Positions 34,983 to 46,470 of a DNA stretch of 64,000 bases are shown here, in pieces; within the stretch, counting starts at the first letter, position 1, and every line of letters begins with the position of its first letter. The notes under the pieces were generated by a model, which saw only the letters and a list, made by a program, of their open reading frames with translations, was not told the DNA's origin and did not search any database. A program made the position numbers and the translations under genes. Location: NCBI GenBank assembly GCA_004154925.1, contig QJNS01000003.1:722025-786024 (forward strand). The letters are read 5' to 3'. Origin of the DNA: Monosporascus cannonballus. Its lineage: Eukaryota > Ascomycota > Sordariomycetes > Xylariales.

Positions 34983-35420
34983 ATGAATTCGTTAACCAAG
35001 TTAGGTAAAGAGCATAATCGTTTGGAAAAGAAATAACGTGAAATGGAAGACGCCCTAATAATGCACCAAAAGGCCGTTAACAGACTGCGCCGTCAGCAAA
35101 ATAAGAAATCAAAGGAACTTATTAATTATCTAAAACGTTTGCAACTTTAGCAGAACGAATTAAAAAAGAAAATTATAACCATTTTGAAAAAAGGTAACAA
35201 ATTAAATTATATAAAAAAATAAGAAAAACTGGAGGAAAAACAGCGACGTATAGAAATAAAGCAGGCATAACTTATTTCCGAGATAAACACTATCGTGGAA
35301 GCGTTTATTTCCTTCGACTGGAATACCGCGGATTTAGATTTAAGCGGGGGACCGTTATCGCTTACGACCTTGGCCGCATTGGAAACAGTCGGTCAGGATT
35401 CCGGCGATAGAACGTCTTAA
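34983..35420 (+). pseudogene. Antisense coiled-coil reading frame inside gypsy copy 2
   Basis: A plus-strand frame of 146 codons between the 3' LTR and pol, opposite to gag-pol. From ATG at 34983 it reads KEHNRLEKK-stop-REMEDALIMHQKAVNRLRRQ.., a Lys/Glu/Gln-rich stretch with heptad-like spacing, ending in an acidic ..SFDWNTADLDLSGGPLSLTTLAALE tail. Four internal stops (three TAA, one TAG) fall where Gln would suit the composition, so all fit CAA or CAG changed to TAA or TAG, that is CpA-to-TpA RIP. Base composition here is clearly more coding-like than the surrounding AT-rich DNA. I do not recognise the protein. Extra frames between pol and the 3' LTR are known in some gypsy lineages; alternatively it is a captured host gene fragment. 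Upstream exons may lie in 34690-34980. Confidence 0.5.
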
Positions 35421-38400
35421 CTAAGTCTATCGCATTCGTTAAATAGTTAAATAGTTCCCAGGTATTTTCTTCGTATAAGTATTTTTCCTATTTAACTAGG
35501 TATTAAACTTTGTTTTTAACTATTCTAAAATCTAATATTTATTTGATTTTATATTTGTCAAGGTTTTTTTCGATTTCCAAGCTTATTTCCAACGGAACGT
35601 TCTTAGGTATTGATTTAAATAAAGAAATATGGAAAACAGGATATATTCTTATATTTTTAAACAGTGACAGTCAGTAATTAGTTTTAAAAATAACTTTTTC
35701 AACTTTGAACGGGCCAAGTTTTTTAAAATCGAACTTATCGCTAAGTTTTTTTGTTTTAATTTATGAAATATTCGAAGTCGTATTTTGTTTTTGGCGTAAC
35801 AGGTAAACTTTATCTCCTTTCGTTAAAATTAATCCTTCAATTTTTTTCTTGTTATAATACTGGGTTATCCGTTATTAAAGGAATCGTAATTCGTTTTGGA
35901 AACGGGCTTAAATTATTTTAATTCCCATCGTCAATATTTTTGCTCTTAGGGCCATTATAACAATCTTAGGTGCCTTATTAAGCGGTTATTTAGGTCGTTT
36001 TATTTTTACGTTATATCCGTATATAGCTATATAAGAAAATATGCCCATATTTTCGTTAACAGATATATTATAGGCAATTTATGCCAATAATAAAAACTTT
36101 ACCTAATTATCTTGCTAATAATTAATATAATTTCGAAAATACTATTCCAGAATCTAATTAAGCCGTTCTATTTGTCCATCCGTTTAAGGATAATACGTTA
36201 TCGAAAATTTAAATTTAATACCAATTTATTTAAAAAAATTAATACCAAATTTTGAAATAAAAAACGTATCTTTATCGGAAATAATTTTTTCTGGTATTCC
36301 ATATTTATTAAGGTAATATCTAATAAAAACATAGGCTAGCTATTTTGCCGTTACGTTTCCTTTAAAAAGTAAAAAGTACCCATACTTAGTAAGTTTGTCA
36401 ATAATCACCCATATTCCGTCATATTTAACTCCAGTAACTGGGTCTTTAAATAAAGGTAAATTAATGATAAAATCCCAAGTTATGATATTCTATATTTTAT
36501 TAAAAATATCGGTAAGTTGTAATAACCCGTAAGGCTTATGGCGTACTGCTTTGGCCTTATTGCAAATATTACAGTCCTTAATTATCTTCTTAACTATACG
36601 TCGTAATTCTAGAAAATCATATTTTTCTTATAATCGTTTAATAATTTTGAAAATTCCTTAATATCCGTACAATAAGTTTTCATAAAATTCCTTCACAAAT
36701 TATTCTTATTAATCCTTAAGAACATAAATTTTGCCATAATATAATAACTGGTCCTTTAGTTATCCTTTTAACTACTAAACTTCTTTTTATTCCTTTATAT
36801 CGTAAAAGTTCCGGAACCGTATCAAAAGTTCGATAGTTAATTTCTTTATTATCTCACATAACTGTACGGTGCCATCTTTGTTATGCTATAACATTTACAT
36901 ATTTTTTTTGGGAATTTTGGAATTATAATCGCCTTTACAACTAAAAATATCCGCTTGGATATTTTTTTTCCCTTAATATAATATATTTTAAAATTAAATC
37001 TTAACAGAAAAATTATCCAAATCTTATATCGTTTATTTAATTCTTATATTTTCATAAATCGAATAAAATTTTTATAATTAAAATAGATATCGAAAAATTT
37101 TTTCGTTCCATTAAGGAAAAGTTCTTATTCTTTAAAAGCGTTAATAATCGCCAACAGTTCCTTATCGTAAATCGGGTATTTAAATTTTATATTTCGGAAT
37201 GTTTTTAAATAATATGCTACTGGGTACCATTTGCCGTTATCCTTTAATTATTTTAAGACAGCATTTAATACGTAATCTAAAACATCCGTTTTCAGACATT
37301 TTTTTTTATTTACGTTAAGTAATTTTATTATAAATCCGCTAATAATCACATCCTTTAAGATCTGGAATACTTTTTTTATATCTTCTGGAAGTTCAAACTT
37401 TTTTTTTACGTACTTTTTGGTAGTAAATTTCGTTAATAATTTAATTATATTTCCGTATCCCTTAATTAAGCCGCGTACGTAACCCGTAAATCCTAAGATC
37501 TGCCGGATATTTATAACGGTTGCCTTATTAAGGATAGGCCAGTCCTTAACTGCTTCTATTTTAAAGCGTTAAATCTGAATTTAACCGGGAATAAAAGTAA
37601 ATCCCAGAAAATCCAATTTCTGGGTATGCTATACGTTTTTGGCTGGGTTAACTCGAATATTAACTTCGTCCAGAATTCTGAGCACCTAAGTAACGTACTT
37701 CTTATGCTTTTCCAAAGTTTCAAAATAAATAAAGATATTATTAAGGTAAACGAACATAAATTTATCCAGGAATTTTCTAAACGTAATTATAACCAGGTGT
37801 TAAAAATTAACGGGGGCATTAATAAATCCCATAAGCATTATTCGGTATTCGTAAAGTCCATATATCATTCTAAATGCCGTTTTCTATTTTTTTCCTTTAG
37901 CCATTCTAATACGATAATAACTGTCTCGGAAATTAAGTACAGTAAACCATTTAACTTTGCTAGCATTTTCTTTTAACGTATTTATAAGGGTTAAAGGATA
38001 TCCGTTCTTAATCATAATATCATTTAACTATTTATAATTAATTATTTTTCTAAAAACCAGATCTCCGTTTTCGTTAATTTTTTGCTTTCCATCCTTAGTT
38101 TTCGGTACCATAAGAACGGGGTATCTTACAGGGGAATCAAAAGGTTAAATATATCCTTTTTTTAAATCAAGTTAAATATTTTTTTATAAAGCCTTTAATT
38201 TATTAAGGTTTATATAATAAATTTTATATAATTTAAGATAATATTTTTCTTTAATAAGTATTTTATAATCCTATTAATTATATGGTGGTAACTTATGGTT
38301 TTCTTTATCCTTAAATAACTTTTTGAACCTTTAATACCTAGGTGGTACCGTAAAGGCTTAATCGGCAATCTGGACTTCCTTGACGACATAACAAATTTCT

Positions 38401-41139
38401 TGGTTATTTTTTTCGGGTAGCTTATTTTCCTATAAAAGTATTTGATATTTCCAGTTAATACGTAAATTACTGGACCTAAACCATAGCATTCCCAAAATAA
38501 TATCATGCCCAGAAATGTCGGCGATATCCAGCAAAATCCGTTCTTAATATCCTTAAATCCGTACTAAAAGCTCTTTAATTTTTCGAAAAATTCGTCCGTT
38601 ATCGTATATGGACAAACTTTTATCCATTATACGTAATTTGTAAAATTTTAACTTATATTTCCAAGGAATTTAATATTTTTCTGCCATTATAAAAAAAATA
38701 AAATTACTTTCGGCTCTTAAATCGATTATGGCTTTAAACGTCTTATTCTTATATCTTAAAAGGATTTCGATTTAATTACGTAATCCTTTGGTTACTTTAC
38801 ATAAGGTTTTACATATTAAGGCTTTTTAATACCTTACTTTCGAAGGCCTTTGTTATTTTTTAATTGGCGTAATTTACTTGCAAAAAGACGTTTTTATTTT
38901 CGAGCCTTTTTGGCAATATACTTGGTATAATAATCGTTTATACATTTATGCCATTTTTTTCTGCCTAATTAATATCTAAAAGTAAATATTTTTTTCTGGC
39001 TTACCTTTTGGTTTTACACCTTTTAAGTTATAAGGTCGAAAAGGTATACCTCCGAAAAAAGTATTCCCATATTTAAGAGCTCGTATTAAATATAAAGCAT
39101 TAAGGCGTAATATAAATATCTTTATGATATGGCCTTTTAATTTTATTCTGACTTAAGATATAAATAATAAAACCTAAGGTACTTTAGCTATTAAAGGGTT
39201 TTTGTATATCTGCATTTATTATCGGATTCGGTAAATATTCTTTCGTCCTATTTAGGCCAAAAATTATTATTTTCCTTAATTTTAAAATAAATAAGGTAAT
39301 CGTTATAATAGCAAGTAATAAAATGTAATAAATTATGGGGTTCCATTAATAATATCTTTTAATAAATAATATATTTTAAAAACTTATAAAATTTTAGGGA
39401 TAATTATTTATAATTATTAATATTTAATCGAAATTAACCGTCCTCCGTATATATTTTATATTTCTGGAAATCAAAATAATATTAATATTTTAACTTTATA
39501 ATTATCCTGGAAGCCGTTTATCCTAGGTAATACTTATAGGCTTTAACTTTAAAATCCTGGCAAACTGGATAATTTTCGTACTTTGGGATATCGTTCTGGA
39601 TCTAAGTAATTATGGTAATAATAAATTCTAGCTAGGAAAAAATCGAATTAACTTTTTTTTTCTCCTTTTTTACCTCACTATTTATTTCTTATTTAATTAT
39701 CCTAACTTTTTTCTGGGATTAAAGAAATCTTCCTTTTTTGGAATTCCTTTTGGCGGGAAAACGGTATTCGCTCTTAAAATATCCCTTTTTGCCATAATTA
39801 AAACATTCCATTTTGGACTTGTTTTTCTTAAGCTTTTTCGAAACAAAATTCGCTTCCTTTTAAGGTTTACCCTTATCCTTCTTAATTTGGCTACGAAAAC
39901 CCTTATCGTTACCTCGTTTGCCGATCCTTTTCTTTTCGAAATACCAATTAAAGGTATGTCGATCGGCAATAATAACTTTATCAGTATATGCCGTAAAAAA
40001 TCCAGTTTTTGATTCCTTAAATATTTCGTCCTTAATTTGCAATTTTAAACCGTTATAATAAAAATAAAATAATGCGCTTTTTGATAAATTAAAAATAACT
40101 ATTAAACGATTAAACTTAATAATATATTTAGATATTAACTTAATTTGGTAAAAAAAGTAAAACTGCTTAATAACGTCTTATTCCTTATCAGGATTTCCGA
40201 AAAAAGTTCGGATTCGTTTTTCGAAATAACCGTATTTACCGAAAACATAATTAATAAAGTCGGAAAATTCCTTTAAGTATTTTTTAAAATAATCCGTTAA
40301 AATAAATTCAAACTATTCCCGGACTTTTCCGATTAATAGCTAAAAAATAACTATTACCTTCTGGTAATTCTCCATTAAAAAGTTCTTATAAAATTTGAGG
40401 TAAAATCTGGCCTGAACCAAAAATCTATCAGGGTTTTTTGATCCATTATAAGGTTTAGGGGGAGTTAGCTTATAGCCCTTAACGTCTGGCATTCCATGGT
40501 AAATAAAAGGTGGGATAATTCCTTTACGAATCCGGTTAGCACCAAACAAAAGTAGGGTCGAAATCCCCTCTTGTATTCGTCCTACGCCAATCGTAGGTAA
40601 AATTACAGTTCCTTTTTCCGAATACCTTATACGTAATTAATAACTAATTCCTTAATTTCGTCCCCTAAGGGAACCAAATTAAGGGAAAACGGGCTTTTTA
40701 ACGAGTCGGGCATTTTCTTTTCGTAAAACCACGATTTCTTTAGCAAGGAAATCAAATCTTTCTTCTGTCGTAAGCTCCCTTTCGCTAACATCTTAGCTTT
40801 TCTGGCCTCTGGCTGGCTACTTTTTTTCTGACTCCGAATCCTGGATTTCGATAATTTCCTAAGAAATTAAAGAAGGCTATTATTAAAATTAAAAAGAAAA
40901 TTTTCCTTAAAATCGAATAATAAATAAAGCCATATTATTAATTAATCGGAAAACTTTTTCAATAAAAAATAAATCATTTATTCCAATTATTAATTCTTCA
41001 CCAGCTGATAACGGGAATCGGATATATTATCTATCTTCTGAATATCGTTTTGTAATATTATCTTTACTGAATTTAGGAAAACTCATGCCTAACTAAGCCT
41101 TAAATTATTCGTTAATTATTAATTAAGGAATTATCAAAA

Positions 41140-41570
41140 TATAACGAACCTATTATATATCCACTTAAAGGTATAAGCAATATCCGAAATAAGGTCTTAA
41201 TTTACAGGTAATAATAAGGCGAAAAATAATTTAATAAAGGTTTATTCGTTAAAAAAATTTAAAAACTTTTCCCTTAATTAAAAAACGGTATAATTGCCTC
41301 TGGATTAAGAACTTAGATTAATAGCTAAAAAGCGAAACTAAATAAGTACTATTTACATAAAAAACCGATTTATTATATATCCCGATTCCCAAAATGAATA
41401 TATCGTAAATCTATGTAATCTATATGATCTGGTCCAGATCACTTAAATTACCTAGATCACTTCCCTCCAAGTTCTAGCCAAAACCTTCCGTCCGGAATTT
41501 AGCCGTAGCAGGTCCGCGCTAGGCCTTAAAGGTTGGTCTCCTCGAGACAGGAACCCCTGTTCCTGTAACA
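41140..41570 (-). repeat. 5' LTR of gypsy copy 2
   Basis: 431 bp, followed directly by the ATTAA duplication at 41571-41575. The outer 150 bp is relatively unmutated (GAGACAGGAACCCC.. readable), the inner part AT-rich. Confidence 0.85.
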
Positions 41571-41710
41571 ATTAACCGACCCTTCCTTATGGTTATACAT
41601 ATAAATCAAGGTAAAAAAAAACAAATATAATTCTTCAATATACGTATCGTATTACAGATAACTACGGGCCCGTAGTTTTTCCTCTTTCTATTCGGGTTCG
41701 AAACTATTAA

Positions 41711-41848
41711 TGTTACGGTTTGGGGGTACCGTACAAGCTCCAGTATATATGCAGCTGTAAGCACCAGGATGATTGCCACAATTGCGATCATTCCACCAAT
41801 CTTTTGTCTTTGCCCCTGGTGGTGTAGCGGTATGGTGCAGCCGTAACA
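41711..41848 (-). mobile_element. 138-bp TG..CA element (solo short LTR?), copy B
   Basis: Begins TGTTACGG and ends CCGTAACA, flanked by perfect 5-bp duplications ATTAA (41706-41710, 41849-41853). Its reverse complement matches the 133-bp element at 56508-56640 over most of its length. A TATA-like CATATATAC lies near one end, and an internal hairpin (ATGATCGC / GCAATCAT) is nested in a CACCAGG / CCTGGTG outer stem. Terminal dinucleotides and 5-bp duplications are the marks of LTR-retrotransposon integration; the length is very short for an LTR. It shows no RIP, as expected for a repeat below the RIP size threshold. Confidence 0.75.
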
Positions 41849-41853
41849 ATTAA

Positions 41854-42645
41854 TCTATTATACTCATTTTTCAACTAATTAACGTAATACGAAAATAAAA
41901 AACAACTTTAATAAAATAAGTAATAACGGTTTTATTTAAACCTTACGTTTTTCGATAATTAATAGCTCAAAATAAGTCCTAACTAATGGATTAAATGGCG
42001 CATTAAGGCGAAAAGTAACTTTATTTATAAGGTCTTTTTCATACGAATCGGGGTTTAGCTATACCGTAAGAATTTGCGGTTTTATTTCAGCGTTTGCAGC
42101 TTTCCGCTTTCGTCCTATTTCGCCTTGGTTTCTTAATAAAAAACGAGGTGTTAAATGGAAGAAAAAGACAGCAATATCGTTGACGTCAACACTTAAAGCA
42201 CCTTCGCATTCGGGTTTCTGTGAAGTAGCGCAACTTAATGGAGCTTTAGTGGGCTTAGTTGCTGTTTTAGGCTAATAACCCCGCTAGAAAATTGTTGCAG
42301 CTAACGTCTTGTGGCCTTCCGGCGGATCTGTTGGGACTCCGTACAGTCATCAAATAATTCCATCTGACGGATAGATTCAGAGACGGAATGGAGAGTAACA
42401 GAGAGCAAACAGTGGTCATAGGGAGGCAACGGCTGGGGCGGCAACTCAAATCGTCTACCTATATTCAAAGTAGGGAAATTCCGCATTACAGTTCGTGATT
42501 ATCGTTAATCTCGTAATTCATTGATGCTATTTAGCAGTTCCTACCCATGTTCTTCCATACACCGATGCCACAACTCCGTCCTCGTTACCACGTTTCGGAC
42601 CCATTTCCGTAGTATCTATCCTGTGTATGGATCTACAGTCAACGT
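41854..42645. other. AT-rich relic grading into normal DNA
   Basis: Positions 41854-42240 are AT-rich with a minus-strand stretch reading NPDSYEKDLINKVTFRLNAP that looks like a decayed protein I cannot place. From about 42260 composition is normal, and the 3' side of the small membrane-protein gene begins. Confidence 0.35.
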
Positions 42646-43046
42646 CTACGGCAGTGACTCGTAGGTGTTGTGTGCCTTGCGGTTGGAGAAGAGGAAGTAG
42701 ATGATCATGCCGACGATAGGGAAGAGGAAGACAACGAGACACCAGATTAGCTTGTTCATCGGGGGGCGGTTGGATTTCAGGACCTCAACTATAGTGGTAG
42801 TCAGTGTACATGCCATACACACGGACGGCACTATAAGAGTCGATTAGAGAAGCGACGGGGGAGCGGGGACTTACTGAAGACGATGATGTCGAGAATAAGG
42901 ACGATGAAGCCGACGATGCCACCACCAGTTCCGTACTGCCAAGGAGTCGCCTTGGTCACCGCCATCGTCTCATCAGCGATAGGAGCCGCCGCCACGAAGG
43001 CAGCCAGGCAGAGCTGGAGGAAGAGGGAGAGCGCAGCCGGGAACAT
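42646..43046 (-). CDS. Small PLDc_N-type membrane protein
   Basis: Complement of join 42646-42788 and 42875-43046; 104 aa. Signal-like N-terminus MFPAALSLFLQLCLAAFVAAAP. The first membrane helix is GGGIVGFIVLILDIIVF, then a short conserved loop IEVLKSNRPPMNKLIWC. The second helix is LVVFLFPIVGMIIYFLFSNR, with tail KAHNTYESLP. The loop and second helix match the two-helix domain found at the N-terminus of phospholipase-D-like cardiolipin synthases (PLDc_N), here free-standing. Ascomycetes commonly have such stand-alone versions of about 100 aa. An 86-nt intron (GTAAGT donor at 42874, TATAG acceptor at 42789) restores the frame exactly inside the domain. Role unknown; there is no catalytic HKD motif. 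It likely acts in the secretory-pathway or plasma membrane. Confidence 0.82.
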
Positions 43047-43491
43047 CTTGGAATTAGCTTGTAGGTAGCAAAACGTGTTGTACTTGAGACCCCGGTGTGT
43101 AGTGTGGACTGGAAAGATGGTGGTACTGATTGATAGTGGAACAGAGGTTGGTTCGCGTGCGTGATTATACTGTGAAGAGTAAAGACGAAGTGGGAAAGGG
43201 TAGGAAGGTCGCGTGCAGCGTCAGCTATTTATTGGTGATGCTTATGTATCTATCCGGAATCATAGTACTAGAGGAAGGGGTTGGAGCCTGAACAAGGACC
43301 CGGATCAAGGTCCCTACATATTACGTCATGACGTCATTAAAGCTGGAGGTCGACAGTACCCGAATGGCAGTATGACCCACATTTAAGTCCCTAAAATTAG
43401 CATAGCCAAGATAAGATAAGGATCCTTTTTAGTGTACATTTACTTCGCACAGCACTCATCCAACCCTATAGAATATGGTCGGAAACAATTC
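43047..43491. other. Spacer between membrane-protein gene and chitinase
   Basis: 445 bp holding the promoter of the PLDc_N gene and the 3' end of the chitinase gene, both minus strand. It contains TGACGTCA at about 43328-43335, a perfect CRE palindrome. No gene. Confidence 0.45.
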
Positions 43492-44845
43492 TCAAGGCAT
43501 CCCGTAGCGAATGTTGTCGTACTGACTCGTGGGATAGTGGAGGTTATTCGGCGTCGCATCCAACCATCCCAGGTTCTCCGCCATGGTCCGCAAAAGACTT
43601 TGGGAACCCGTCTTGTCCCCGCGGGCCTCCCAGAAAAACGCCCCCCCGAGGCGACGGCCCGCGATATAGCGCGCCTTGAAGGTCGCGCTGCGGACGTTGT
43701 CGTAGGAGATCAGCTCCCTGGTCGCATTGTCGTAGCTGTAGGCCGCCTTCGCCACGTCGTCGTACTCCTCCCTGGCCCCTGGTTTCGGTAGGTCCTTATA
43801 GTACCAGATACCCGGCTCTGGACCGCCCTTTCCGACGCTAGAGTACTTCTGGCCGAGGCCGGACGTGCCCACGAATGCGCGCCCGTAGAGAGGCAGGCCC
43901 ATCAGGATCTTGTGCGGCGAGATGCCTTGGCTCTCGTAGTGGCTTATGGCGTCGTGCGTGTTGAGCGCCGTGATGTTCTTGTTCGCGAAGACGTTCGCTT
44001 GGTGGCTGCTAGTTACGCTCCAGTTGCCGGCGTAATCGTAAGCCATCAGATGCCTGTGGCCTCATTAGTATCGTCAAAAATGTCGGCGGAAGGGAGTTAC
44101 TTACCAACTATCGACATATCTATTCATCTCGGCCAGATCCATATGCCTGTAGTTGTGGGCACTTGCGGGGCTAGCCACCGTGATCTGGAACCGGTATCTT
44201 AACCGATGGAGATGGGAATATCTATCGAAGGCGACCCTGCACGCCTCGAGCAGCTTGACGAAATTCTCCTTGTCTTTGTCGTTATCCGGGAACTCCCAGT
44301 CGACGTCGATGCCGTCGAAACCCCAATCCGTCACGAGCTTGACGGCAGACCTCGCGAACGCCTGGCGCCCGGTCTCTGTTGCAGCGACGGGCGCGAATTT
44401 GGGCGAATAGGCCCAGCCCCCTATCGACAGGAGAGTCTTGAGATTCCGGTGGCGCTGCTTATGGATGAACAGCTGCTTCACCACGCCGTAGGCATTGCGG
44501 CCGTGGTTCGCTCGTGGGGGATCCCAAGCCGTACGCTGCTCGACATCTATCTTGGGATTTGAAGAGATTACCGTGCCGTTCGCGCCTATGTCGGCAAAGG
44601 CGTAGAGGATATGCGTGAGTCCCGACACTGGCAGTTGCTGGGCTGTGTAGTTTGCAGCGCCCCTGAGATGATGTCAGCTATCCATGTGGGACGTGATACT
44701 CAAGGTCCTACCAATTGGTATAGTATACGGCGTTTTGGAACCCGCGAAAATGTGCGACTGGGAACGCCGTTTCTTCGACAGCAGACCCGGAGACAGTGGG
44801 GAAACCCAGGGCTAGATTAAAGGCACATATTGTATGCTTCCACAT
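43492..44845 (-). CDS. Secreted GH18 chitinase
   Basis: Complement of join 43492-44053, 44105-44662 and 44712-44845; 417 aa. Signal peptide MWKHTICAFNLALGFPTVSGSA. The barrel starts at NAVYYTNWGAANYTAQQLPVSGLTHILYAFA. Conserved SIGGW lies at about 124-128. The catalytic DGIDVDWEFP motif has D161, D164, D166 and the acid/base Glu168 all present. MAYDYAGNW and a C-terminal GGAFFWEARGD (substrate-site Trp) complete the fold. Introns of 49 and 51 nt both split a TGG codon, and each restores the frame. It hydrolyses chitin or chitooligosaccharides in wall turnover, mycoparasitism or nutrition. No LysM, CBM18 or CBM1 module is attached, so it belongs with single-domain fungal/bacterial-type chitinases. 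Start Met chosen at 44845 rather than 44911 because the signal peptide begins there. Confidence 0.9.
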
Positions 44846-46470
44846 CTTGCTGGTCACCTCCTGTAGAATGAACGTCTGCGTCCACGATGTAGGTCGCTCG
44901 CCTAGATGCATGAACTAAAGTTAAAGGAACTCATGCTACTGACTGATATCAGAATGAAATACACGCTGAGCATGGTCGCAGACGCTCTGCTAAGACCCCC
45001 GTCCGATCATATTGTCCGTTGTGCCTTGCGTTCGATGCAACTGAGCTACCAACAGGTTTACGACCTCAAACGCAAATACAGTGACCGGCCGTGCTCAAAG
45101 GATGGCATATTCCACCAGTCAAACCGTCACCCTGTCCCACCAGACCCAATCATCATACTTTAAATCCAGCTTTCAAATCTACTGCCACCGTACCATTTTA
45201 GCCTGAGCAGGGCCGTCCATCCGGTGCTTTCGGCCAGCGGGCATAAACTCAGAATAGGGGTACGTATACCGAAATGGTGCATACACCTACATATCGGATC
45301 GGCCCATCTCCCAGGCGGGGCGCAGAAAAATAGGGATTTGGAGCACAGCAAAAGCCGTGCATGGTATTCCGGAACTCTGATGACAGGGGGAGTCAACTGC
45401 CGCCGGGTAGCCTAAACGAACGGGTGATATCCCGCCCGCATGTGGTTGGTCCCCGCATGCAGATTGACTTTAAATGCCTATGCAGGTCCCCTGCCGATAT
45501 ATTGGCTAGATGCATAGGCCTATTGCGCCGGCCCCTGGAGAGAGAGCGTTCCCGGAACTGCGGGGCCCTTGTTGGCACTTGATCTAGACTTCTTGGTAAT
45601 GAGAATCATAATCTATAGCCGGGATGTCTTGGATTCGTTATCAACGGCGTTTGCCTTTGTTCTTATTTCAAAGGCATTGCCCATTGGTGCATAACCCGAA
45701 TCACAGTTCAGACCCAATATCGTGTACCCCACGGGAGTTGTATTCTTGCACAAGGATGTTGGTGGTATTGCCGCTTGGCTTCATCGCCCTCTCAGGGCTA
45801 TTCTGACCATCTTAACGGACGATATTGCAGCCAACATATTGCCCTGCTAGTCATCTCTTCGTGGGTCGCATAAGGCTGTTTTTGAGAAGATGTCGCTTAT
45901 GAACATGTCCTCTCGCTAAGCTAGCCAAGTACCGATGGATTGACAACTCCTCCATTACGGCTTGGCACTCGGGAGCAGGTATGACTTAGCGTCTGAGGGA
46001 TGGGGAACTTGAATCAGCACTACTCAGCACCATTTGTGCATTATTTGTTATCCTAGTCGTAGAACTTCCAATTAGGCCACAACAGCTACGATGAATGCAG
46101 CCGACCGGATAGACTTCGGACTTCGTCCTACGTTATGTTCTCCGATTTGCCCGGTGGTGGACCCAGCGCGCCGCGCTGAAGACCCAATTAAGTTGCCGCT
46201 CAGCCGCTCGCTCCTACGCAGCTAGGCTGCCTAGCTTCCTTAACGAAGCTCCCATTCTTGAGCAGGCTAGATATCCTATATTTTCGATTTTAACATTCAG
46301 GTGTTCTGATTCCAAAAGCGACATCCTGTTTATGCTCCTTTGCATGTTGCACGTCGTGGCATTGGATGCTTATATGCCTACGGGCCGGTAACTCACACAC
46401 CTAGATTCAATCACAGCCAGCCAGTATAAACATTTCCGCGGAGATCACCGTATACGTACACAACAGCGCA
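44846..46470. other. 1.6-kb spacer, divergent promoters
   Basis: Separates the leftward chitinase from the rightward Fax/GST-like gene. Short frames without support only (for example 85 codons at 44906-45163). Nothing else recognised. Confidence 0.45.

Larger units (their letters stand above)
34236..41570 (-). mobile_element. Full-length Ty3/gypsy retrotransposon, copy 2 (RIP-inactivated)
   Basis: 7335 bp with 431-bp LTRs at both ends and a perfect 5-bp target duplication ATTAA (34231-34235 and 41571-41575). On the minus strand the order is 5' LTR; gag with a mutated zinc knuckle near 39700-39830 (KWNVLIMAKRDIL where Cys-rich CYNCGKKGH-type sequence is expected); reverse transcriptase about 37700-38110 (PVLMVPKTKDGKQK.., KWFTVLNFRDSYYRIRMAKG); integrase about 36000-36500; polypurine tract (complement of TTTCCCTTTTCC, 34670-34681); 3' LTR. 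The RT box reads VYLNNIFIY at 37737-37742: both catalytic Asp are Asn through G-to-A changes. Order RT before integrase and LTR structure fix it as Ty3/gypsy. A plus-strand frame sits between pol and the 3' LTR (separate entry). It cannot move on its own. Confidence 0.92.

Noticed and set aside
37626..37976. 116-codon plus-strand frame
   Set aside because: It lies antisense to the reverse transcriptase of gypsy copy 2, whose motifs are clear on the minus strand.
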